Positions 5,844 to 11,177 of a DNA stretch of 11,177 bases are shown piece after piece. The first letter of the stretch is position 1, and each line of letters starts with the position of its first letter. The notes under the pieces were generated by a model. That model did no database searches. It saw only the letters and a list, made by a program, of their open reading frames with translations, and had not been told where the DNA came from. A program made the position numbers and the translations under genes. Origin of the DNA: Treponema sp. (GTDB lineage Bacteria; Spirochaetota; Spirochaetia; Treponematales; Breznakiellaceae); NCBI GenBank assembly GCA_031278025.1, contig JAITLF010000381.1:1-11177 (forward strand), written 5' to 3'.

Positions 5844-8129
5844 ATGAGCGATCTTTTTACGGCAGCGGGAGCCGGCGCTTCGGAAGGCCCCCTGGCGGAC
5901 CGTATGCGTCCCCAAACGCTGGATGACGTCATAGGCCAGGGCCATATCGTCGGGCAGGGACGGCTCCTGCGAAGGTCCATCCAGGCGGACCGGCTTTCTT
6001 CCGTCATCTTTTACGGTCCTCCGGGTACGGGAAAAACAAGCCTGGCACGGGTGATCGCCAACACGACGCGGGCCTGCTTTGAAAGCCTCAACGCGGTCCT
6101 GACGGGGATCAAGGACATCCGGGAAGCCATAGACCGCTCGGATGAACGCCGCCGGCTCTACGGACGCAGGACCATCCTCTTTGTGGATGAGGTCCACCGC
6201 TGGAACAAGGCCCAGCAGGACGCCCTGCTCCCCTGGGTGGAAAACGGCACGGTGATCCTCATCGGCGCTACCACGGAAAACCCGTTCTTCGAGGTAAACC
6301 GGGCCCTGGTAAGCCGCAGCCGCGTTTTTCAGCTTAAATCCCTTACCCCGGAAAACCTTCGGGAAACCGCGGCCCGCGCCCTGGCCGACGCCAAACGGGG
6401 GTACGGCAGGTGGAAGGTTGTCTTTGAGGAAGGCGCCCTGGAACACCTGGTGGAAGTCGCGGGCGGAGACGCCCGGAGCCTCCTTAACGCCCTGGAATTG
6501 GCGGTAGAAACCAGCCCCCCCTCCTGGCCGCCGCCTGAAGGCGCGGCGATCCGGGTTTCCCTGGAAGCCGCCGAGGAAAGCATACAGCGCCGGGCGCTGC
6601 TCTACGATCGGGACGGGGATTATCACTTTGACACCATCAGCGCCTTTATCAAAAGCGTCCGGGGCAGCGATCCGGATGCGGCCCTCTACTGGCTTGCCAA
6701 GATGGTCCGCGCCGGGGAAGATCCGGCCTTCATCTTCCGCCGTATGATCATCCTGGCAAGCGAGGATGTGGGCCTGGCGGACCCCCAGGCGCTCCCGGTG
6801 GTCATCGCCTGCGCCGAATCCTTTGACCGCATAGGGTTCCCGGAAGGGAACTTCCCCCTTGCCCAGGCCTGCCTTTACCTGGCGACATCCCCTAAGTCCA
6901 ACTCCGCCATGGCATTCTTCGACGCCCTGGGGGAAGTGGAGAAGGAAGACGCGGAAGTTCCCAACCACCTCCGGGACGCAAGCCGGGATGCCGAGGGGTT
7001 CGGCCACGGAGACGGGTACATCTACCCCCACGCCTACCGGGATCATTGGGCGGCCCAGCAATACCTGCCTGCCGCCCTGAGGGGCAAGACCTTTTATCTG
7101 CCCTCCCCTGTCGGGTATGAAGGCGGGATACGGGAAGAAGTGCTGCGGAAGCGGGAGATTCAGGCGGCGGTTATCCTGGGGGATTCGGGAGACGCCGATG
7201 GGGAATTCCTCTCCTGGTCGGCCTCCTCAAAGGGGCGGGAAGGCTGGTTTAAGCGCCTGGAATCGGGGCGGAGCGCCCTGCTCCTGGCGGACCGGGATCG
7301 TATCATCGGGCAAACGACAATAGCCCGGCATGACCGCGTTCTGATACCCGCATCCGGGGACGGGCTTCTCCTGTGGGAGACCCTGCGCAGAACCCCCGAT
7401 GGGCTTACCGCCGCGTTGGTGGAGACCCAGGCCGCACGGGACGCCCTGCTTCGCTTTGCCGCCGCCCTGGACGAGACGGAAAAGCCGGAAATCGCGGTCT
7501 ACCCCGCCCCGCCCTTCCCCACCCCCAGGGAGGCTGAAACGTTCTTTTCCACCGGGGTTTTCGACCATATCTTTGCCAGGGAGAATTGGCGGCGGGGCTT
7601 TGCCGGGGAGGCGGGGCAGGTCTTCCGGGATTACGCCCGGAGCGCCTGGAATCTCCTGGCCCCCAAGGGGGACCTGTCCCTCCTCCAGTCCCCGCCCCGC
7701 CTGGGCGAACGGCTTTCCCGCGTCATCCTGGAGGAATGCGGCGCTCCGCCTGAGCTTTCGCAAAAGCTCCGGGAAGCGGAAGAACGCTTTTTCTCTTCCG
7801 GCAGCGGAAACCCCGGGCCTCTCCCGTGGCTCGCCTGGGACGGGGAGGTTTTACGGCGGAGTTTTGAGGAAGCGGGTTTTGAGGTAACCATAACAACGGT
7901 GGAACAGCGGGAAGACCGCCTTCTTTCGAAGCGGGACATCTCGGCGTGGTTTGACACGGGCCGTTCAAGCTGGGGGGCCGGCATCCGCGGGATCCTGGGG
8001 GACGGCGATTTTAACCGTATCCGGGAAACCCTTACCCAACGGGCCGCCCAGGGCCCGCTCGTCTGGAAATGGAAAAGTTTCCTTCTTTTGGGGAAAAAGC
8101 GCTCCCCGGAAAAAAGCCCTCTCCCTTAA
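5844..8129 (+). CDS. rarA: RarA/MgsA AAA+ ATPase fused to a methyltransferase-like domain
   Basis: RarA (MgsA, WHIP family) is a tetrameric clamp-loader-like ATPase acting at stalled replication forks and single-stranded DNA. Residues 1-415 are a full RarA: Walker A GPPGTGKT (58-65), Walker B LFVDEVHR (112-119), sensor 1 GATTENP (141-147), sensor 2 [12 protein letters not shown] (208-219), then [17 protein letters not shown] (265-281), a SEDVGLADP stretch (306-314) and PNHLRD...YIYPHAY (373-398). Ordinary RarA ends near 440 residues; this protein has 761. Residues about 495-752 look like a class I methyltransferase fold: [11 protein letters not shown] (499-509) as a motif I relative, an acidic VE (526-527), [10 protein letters not shown] (573-582), then NLLAPKGDL (603-611) and a final strand KSFLLLGKK. 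The glycine pattern is degenerate, so activity is uncertain. RarA with an unknown C-terminal domain is a known fusion in cyanobacteria and spirochaetes. AAGGAGG 4 nt upstream fixes the start. Confidence 0.96.
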   Translation: MSDLFTAAGAGASEGPLADRMRPQTLDDVIGQGHIVGQGRLLRRSIQADRLSSVIFYGPPGTGKTSLARVIANTTRACFESLNAVLTGIKDIREAIDRSDERRRLYGRRTILFVDEVHRWNKAQQDALLPWVENGTVILIGATTENPFFEVNRALVSRSRVFQLKSLTPENLRETAARALADAKRGYGRWKVVFEEGALEHLVEVAGGDARSLLNALELAVETSPPSWPPPEGAAIRVSLEAAEESIQRRALLYDRDGDYHFDTISAFIKSVRGSDPDAALYWLAKMVRAGEDPAFIFRRMIILASEDVGLADPQALPVVIACAESFDRIGFPEGNFPLAQACLYLATSPKSNSAMAFFDALGEVEKEDAEVPNHLRDASRDAEGFGHGDGYIYPHAYRDHWAAQQYLPAALRGKTFYLPSPVGYEGGIREEVLRKREIQAAVILGDSGDADGEFLSWSASSKGREGWFKRLESGRSALLLADRDRIIGQTTIARHDRVLIPASGDGLLLWETLRRTPDGLTAALVETQAARDALLRFAAALDETEKPEIAVYPAPPFPTPREAETFFSTGVFDHIFARENWRRGFAGEAGQVFRDYARSAWNLLAPKGDLSLLQSPPRLGERLSRVILEECGAPPELSQKLREAEERFFSSGSGNPGPLPWLAWDGEVLRRSFEEAGFEVTITTVEQREDRLLSKRDISAWFDTGRSSWGAGIRGILGDGDFNRIRETLTQRAAQGPLVWKWKSFLLLGKKRSPEKSPLP

Positions 8130-8221
8130 CAGCGCGGCCTTCCGGTTCCCCGGCCGTTTGACAGCGGCGCCGCTCTATCCCCCCCCCGTTTAACAGCGCG
8201 GCTTTCCGGCTACTCGCCCTT
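8126..8221. repeat. Three 32-bp degenerate tandem repeats between convergent genes
   Basis: Units begin at 8126, 8158 and 8190, exactly 32 bp apart: TTAACAGCGCGGCCTTCCGG, TTGACAGCGGCGCCGCTC and TTAACAGCGCGGCTTTCCGG. Units 1 and 3 share 19 of their first 20 bases; unit 2 is diverged and contains the perfect palindrome AGCGGCGCCGCT (8163-8174). Unit 1 contains the rarA stop and unit 3 the stop of the opposing gene. No U-tract terminator is visible, so this element may mark the end of both transcripts. Confidence 0.8.
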
Positions 8222-9937
8222 TTTGACAAAGGCGTCGTTGTATCCGTTTCCCTTAAAACGCCGGAGAAGGGCGTTGGTTTCCCCCAGGTTCATCGGGCCG
8301 ACAAGGATGCGGTAGAGGGGCTTCTCCTGACTTTCTCCCGCCTGGACTGCCAGGGGATACCCGCTGCCCAACCGGGTCAGTTCCAATTCCACCAGGTCCG
8401 TTTTGGTATACGCCCGTAATTGAAGGTAGTACTTCCCCTTTTCAAGGGTGGTGATAAGGGGAGCGGAAAATTGAACGTCCGCCGTCCGGTCCGGCGCCGC
8501 ATCTTCAACCCCGGGGCTTACCGGTTCAGCCCGAACCGGTTCGGGTTTCGCGGTTTCCGGAACCGGCCGGGACCGGGGGGCGGCGGCTATCTCCGGGAGT
8601 ATGTACGCTTCGGGAATTTCTACCGGCCCCGTCTTTGGGGCGGCCGGCGGATTAACCCGCGGAGGGATGGGGGCAATCTCCGCTTCCGGGGGTAACATCG
8701 GGATAGAGGGTTCCGGAGGCCGCTCCTCGGCAGGTTCCATGACGATGCTTTTGGGGACCGCCGCCGCCGCCAGGTTGGCCACTCCCCTTTCCCCGGTCAG
8801 GGCCGGTCCCCGCTCGTAGGCGATGGCGTTGTCCGCCTGGGCCGCGGCCGGAGGTCTATAGGCCGATTCAGGAGGAGGGATAACCGGGGGCGTTTCCCCC
8901 GGCCCCGCGTCCATGAACGGGGCCGCCGGGAAATCGTAAGCAGTATCCCCGGCCAGGAAAGGATCCGGGGGGGAACCATAGTCCGGTTCTCCGGGACCCC
9001 CGGCTACGTACGGAGCCGGTGAAGAACCGTACCCCGCCTCTTCGGGAGGCCTCATCCCGAAGGGATCCTCCGCGGAAGACCCGTAGTCCGGCGCGGTGGA
9101 ACGAGACAGGGATATTTCTCCGGGTATTTCCACGGGATACCCGGAACCGGATGCGGGCCCCCCGGGAAGCGCCGGGTTCATTGCCGGAAGCCGGTCCGCA
9201 AGGGAAGGATCGGGCTGTTCCCAGGGCCACAGAACCGTATTGGGGGGGGAATCCAGCGGGCCGGGAGGAATGATGGAACCGGTTACCGGCCCGGCAGGGG
9301 CGCCTGGGGCCGGAGGATCCTGGCTCCATTCCACCAACGGCGAAGGCGGGTCCGGCTCTTCCCATACAACAGGCGGGATGGTGCCCGGCTCTTCCCATAC
9401 AACAGGCGGTATGGTGCCCGGCGCCGCCATTGTTCCCGGCGGGATGATGGCTTCTTGTGCGGCTTGCGGCCCTTGCGGGCTGCCGCCTTGGGGCGCGCTT
9501 TGCGGCGCCTTCTGGGGGGCGGCCTGCCGGGGAGCAATGCCGGCTATGGCGGCCTGGGGGTTATGGTCAGGGTCCCCTCTGGGAACGGCGCCTTCGGTAA
9601 ACCGGGAAAAGGCAATGGGATCCGCCGGCATGGTTATGCGGATGCGCCCTACGGATCGGGGTTGTATGCCGATAGTATCGGCGGCATCCCTGGACAGAAT
9701 CGCCAGAAGGCCGGGAGAATCAAGCCCCGTGGCGACGATAGCCCGGACCGTTTTGCTGCTTTCAAGGTTGGTAATATCAACCACCGTATTCCGGGGAAAA
9801 GACTTGGTGGCCACATAGTAGCCGCCTTCGGGCAGTTCGCCGCTTATACTGACCGCCGCCGCTCCCTCCCAAACCGAGGCTCCGACACTGAGTATCCCAA
9901 TAAGAACCGCCGCCGCCGCAAGACGTAATCTCTTCAT
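8210..9937 (-). CDS. RlpA-like double-psi-barrel protein with SPOR domain
   Basis: A 575-residue exported protein. Residues 1-28 are a signal peptide ending AAA. Residues about 40-104 (YYVATKSFPRNTVVDITNLE...RIRITMP) match the double-psi beta-barrel of RlpA lytic transglycosylases. Residues about 115-490 are a Pro/Gly/Ala-rich, low-complexity linker with degenerate YGS-x-P repeats and an exact 11-residue duplication, GTIPPVVWEEP (174-184, 185-195). Residues about 500-575 are a SPOR domain (KGKYYLQLRAYT...YRILVGPMNL...GYNDAFVKK), which binds denuded septal peptidoglycan. RlpA's catalytic His (usual context AHKTLP) is Thr here (ATKSFP), and the usual NDRGP motif is absent, so the barrel is probably not enzymatic. 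Likely role: periplasmic or outer-membrane-associated division or wall factor. It follows the 9966-10472 gene by 28 bp and is probably co-transcribed with it. AAAGGA lies about 8 nt before the ATG. Confidence 0.85.
   Translation of the reverse strand: MKRLRLAAAAVLIGILSVGASVWEGAAAVSISGELPEGGYYVATKSFPRNTVVDITNLESSKTVRAIVATGLDSPGLLAILSRDAADTIGIQPRSVGRIRITMPADPIAFSRFTEGAVPRGDPDHNPQAAIAGIAPRQAAPQKAPQSAPQGGSPQGPQAAQEAIIPPGTMAAPGTIPPVVWEEPGTIPPVVWEEPDPPSPLVEWSQDPPAPGAPAGPVTGSIIPPGPLDSPPNTVLWPWEQPDPSLADRLPAMNPALPGGPASGSGYPVEIPGEISLSRSTAPDYGSSAEDPFGMRPPEEAGYGSSPAPYVAGGPGEPDYGSPPDPFLAGDTAYDFPAAPFMDAGPGETPPVIPPPESAYRPPAAAQADNAIAYERGPALTGERGVANLAAAAVPKSIVMEPAEERPPEPSIPMLPPEAEIAPIPPRVNPPAAPKTGPVEIPEAYILPEIAAAPRSRPVPETAKPEPVRAEPVSPGVEDAAPDRTADVQFSAPLITTLEKGKYYLQLRAYTKTDLVELELTRLGSGYPLAVQAGESQEKPLYRILVGPMNLGETNALLRRFKGNGYNDAFVKKGE
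9352..9417 (-). repeat. 33-bp in-frame duplication in the SPOR protein linker
   Basis: Two adjacent 33-bp copies (9352-9384 and 9385-9417) differ at one base in the comparison made by eye. They encode two consecutive GTIPPVVWEEP segments. This is a recent expansion of the low-complexity linker. Confidence 0.9.
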
Positions 9938-9938
9938 A

Positions 9939-9960
9939 TCCTGTTCCTTTCCTGTTCCTT
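9939..9960 (-). repeat. 11-bp tandem duplication of a ribosome-binding site
   Basis: TCCTGTTCCTT is present twice, back to back (9939-9949, 9950-9960). Read on the minus strand this gives AAGGAACAGGA twice, directly upstream of the ATG at 9937, so the SPOR gene has two overlapping Shine-Dalgarno candidates. Confidence 0.85.
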
Positions 9961-9965
9961 ATACC

Positions 9966-10472
9966 TTACCTATCCCCCAAATGGGAAAGAATAGACCGGG
10001 CCGCGTTTTTGACCTGGGCCGATTCATCCCGCGGAGGGCCTGAATATCCCTGTTCATACACTTTTTGATAGGGGTCCACGGAGAAAACTTTAAGCACCAC
10101 CTGCCGGGGCTTGACCGCCGCGTCGGGGGTTTTGTCCGCCGCCGGATAATCCAGCAGGGCGATGACGAAAAAATCGACCCCCCCCTGCCGGGCCGCATCC
10201 ATATCGCCCTGTGCCTCATCGGGGAAATCCCTGAGGAGTCCGCCGTCTACCCGCAGGGTATGGGCGTTGCTGACAATATGGCCGGCATCGAAAAATACGT
10301 CCATCAAGCCGTTCTCCCAAAGATTCGCGGAATCCCGTTCCCCACCCGCCGGCGCCGGGCCCGTCTCTATCACGACAAAAGAAACCGTATAGGCGAGAAC
10401 CGGAACCGGCGCGGCAAGCCCGATGAAAACGCAAAAAAGGACGGGCATTGCCCCGGACTTTGCAAAAATCAT
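9966..10472 (-). CDS. Small exported protein of unknown function
   Basis: A 168-residue protein. Residues 1-27 form a signal peptide (MIFAKSGAMP, then a hydrophobic core, then PVLA before YTV). The mature part contains predicted strands (YTVSFVVIETG, VDFFVIALLDYP, RQVVLKVFSVD) alternating with helices (LWENGLMDVFFDAG, AQVKNAARSILSHLGD), a mixed alpha/beta pattern. There is no lipobox and no second membrane segment, so it should be soluble in the periplasm. I recognise no family. An ATG at 10499 adds nine residues before the signal peptide, but AGGAGGG lies 4 nt before the ATG at 10472, which is therefore preferred. The RlpA/SPOR gene follows after 28 bp, so the pair is probably one operon and this protein may act in the same envelope process. 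No clear promoter is seen; the upstream region holds short repeats. Confidence 0.75.
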   Translation of the reverse strand: MIFAKSGAMPVLFCVFIGLAAPVPVLAYTVSFVVIETGPAPAGGERDSANLWENGLMDVFFDAGHIVSNAHTLRVDGGLLRDFPDEAQGDMDAARQGGVDFFVIALLDYPAADKTPDAAVKPRQVVLKVFSVDPYQKVYEQGYSGPPRDESAQVKNAARSILSHLGDR

Positions 10473-10621
10473 GGAACCCTCCTGTTTTCCTATCGGCAAA
10501 AATCAGGGGAGCCTATAGTGCGGGCGCGTTAAAATCATCCTTCCCCGCCGGCCTATCGGTCTATCGGGGCGCCTTTTCCCTGAACCCCCCGGCCTCCCGC
10601 GGAACTTCCCCCGGCTTCCCC
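10473..10621. other. Non-coding stretch upstream of the minus-strand operon
   Basis: No gene is visible. The region must hold the promoter for the minus-strand pair, but I find no good hexamer pair. It contains GGGCGCGTTAAA (10522-10533), also present at 5602-5613, with TTCCCCG following in both places. It also has two 8-bp units, GGCCTATC GGTCTATC (10550-10565), of the same family as the recA promoter repeats. The rest is C-rich on the plus strand. Confidence 0.6.
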
Positions 10622-10882
10622 GCGGACGCGGCAGGCGCCTGCGCGGTCACGGCAGGCGCCTGCGCGGTCATGGTAGGCGCCTACGCGATCGCGGTAGGCG
10701 CCTACGCGGTCATGGCAGGCGCCTACGCGATCACGGTAGGCGCCTGCGCGGTCATGGTAGGCGCCTACGCGATCACGGTAGGCGCCTGCGCGATCACGGT
10801 AGGCGCCTGCGCGATCACGGGAGGCGCCTGCGCGATCATGGCAGGCGCCTGCGCGATCACGGTAGGCGCCTGCGCGGACGGC
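10622..10882. repeat. Array 2: twelve 21-bp palindrome-core repeats
   Basis: Twelve 12-bp cores start at 10631 and then every 21 bp to 10862. Variants are GCAGGCGCCTGC (units 1, 2, 11), GTAGGCGCCTAC (3, 4, 7), GTAGGCGCCTGC (6, 8, 9, 12), GCAGGCGCCTAC (5) and GGAGGCGCCTGC (10). Six are perfect palindromes, and four more keep a G-U pair in plus-strand RNA. Linkers are mainly GCGATCACG and GCGGTCATG, partly alternating, the reverse complements of the array 1 linkers. The array is bounded by GCGGACGCG (10622-10630) and GCGGACGGC (10874-10882). A 23-bp break separates it from array 3. No other function is evident. Confidence 0.95.
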
Positions 10883-10905
10883 GGGGACAAGGGCCTGGGG
10901 CGTGT

Positions 10906-11177
10906 AAACCCAGGTTTGCGCCGCGCAAAAGTAGTTTTCCGCCGCGCAAAAGTGTTTTTCCGCCGCTCAAACATGGTTTTGCGATCAAGAAACCCAGGTT
11001 TGCGGACGCCGGACCTGGGTCCGCAGCTTCCAGACCTGGGTCCGCAGCTTCCAGACCGGGGTCCGCTGCTTCCGGACCGGGGTCCGCTGCTTCCGGACCG
11101 GGGTCCGCTGCTTCCGGACCGGGGTCCGCTGCTTCCGGACCGGGGTCCGCTGCTTCCGGACCTGGGACAGCTGCTTC
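10906..11177. repeat. Array 3: thirteen 21-bp repeats with switching dyad cores
   Basis: The same 12+9 architecture continues, with different core sequences. Cores start at 10906 and then every 21 bp: AAACCCAGGTTT, AAAAGTAGTTTT, AAAAGTGTTTTT, AAACATGGTTTT, AAACCCAGGTTT (10990), GGACCTGGGTCC (11011), AGACCTGGGTCC, AGACCGGGGTCC, then GGACCGGGGTCC four times (11074, 11095, 11116, 11137) and GGACCTGGGACA (11158). Most have complementary four- or five-base arms. Linkers change in parallel: GCGCCGCGC and CCGCCGCGC types, then GCGATCAAG, GCGGACGCC, GCAGCTTCC, GCTGCTTCC. The array runs out of the window on the right. Confidence 0.93.

Noticed and set aside
5802..7061. 419-residue minus-strand frame antisense to rarA
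   Set aside because: It lies inside the RarA coding region, has no recognisable motif and is explained by high-GC codon usage on the other strand.
9096..9818. 240-residue plus-strand Gly-rich frame within the SPOR gene
   Set aside because: It is antisense to the proline-rich linker of the SPOR protein; the glycine richness simply mirrors Pro codons.
10765..10974. Minus-strand 69-residue frame with AQAPTVI heptads
   Set aside because: It is the translation of the repeat array, with no ribosome-binding site. It stops at a T-variant core, and most neighbouring units carry TAG in this frame.
10622..11177. CRISPR array
   Set aside because: The period is only 21 bp, the intervening 9-bp segments recur instead of being unique, and no cas gene is present.

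Overview
The window looks like chromosomal DNA of a spirochaete, most likely a Treponema-type organism of moderately high GC. Four things suggest this: the RecA sequence; a RarA ATPase with a long C-terminal extension, a fusion I recall from cyanobacteria and spirochaetes; a loose spirochaete-style lipobox; and several small envelope proteins of the kind treponemes carry as lineage-specific hypotheticals. Genus and species cannot be fixed from the sequence alone.

Left part (1-2770). A perfect 52-bp palindrome lies downstream of recA, which is on the minus strand. recA diverges from a plus-strand gene for a coiled-coil PD-(D/E)XK nuclease-like protein, and the two promoters overlap inside a run of 8-bp tandem repeats. 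The nuclease-like gene converges, with a 5-nt gap, on a minus-strand pair: a small membrane protein and a monofunctional AroH-type chorismate mutase, coupled by an ATGA overlap.

Middle (2770-5560). Plus-strand envelope genes: a membrane-anchored SPFH-like protein, an outer-membrane beta-barrel candidate with a signal peptide, and a 403-residue lipoprotein. A 285-bp gap follows, largely filled by tandem array 1 of a 21-bp repeat with a palindromic core. Next comes a RarA/MgsA replication-fork ATPase fused to a domain that looks like a degenerate methyltransferase fold.

Right part (8130-11177). Two minus-strand genes form a likely operon: a small exported protein of unknown function, then a 575-residue RlpA-like double-psi-barrel/SPOR protein with a long proline-rich linker. 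The last 705 bp hold no convincing gene. They carry arrays 2 and 3: 25 recognisable units with a 21-bp period, each made of a 12-bp dyad-symmetric core plus a 9-bp linker. The core sequence changes in blocks (GTAGGCGCCTAC, then AAACCCAGGTTT/AAAAGTAGTTTT, then GGACCTGGGTCC/GGACCGGGGTCC), while period, core length and, mostly, symmetry are kept. A linker of the form GCGGACG+2 nt marks block boundaries. Array 3 runs off the window. These arrays are the least explained and most interesting part of the window.

Functionally the window mixes genome maintenance (RecA, RarA, perhaps the nuclease-like protein), aromatic amino-acid synthesis (AroH) and cell-envelope proteins. Apart from the short operons named above, I see no evidence that the genes form one system.
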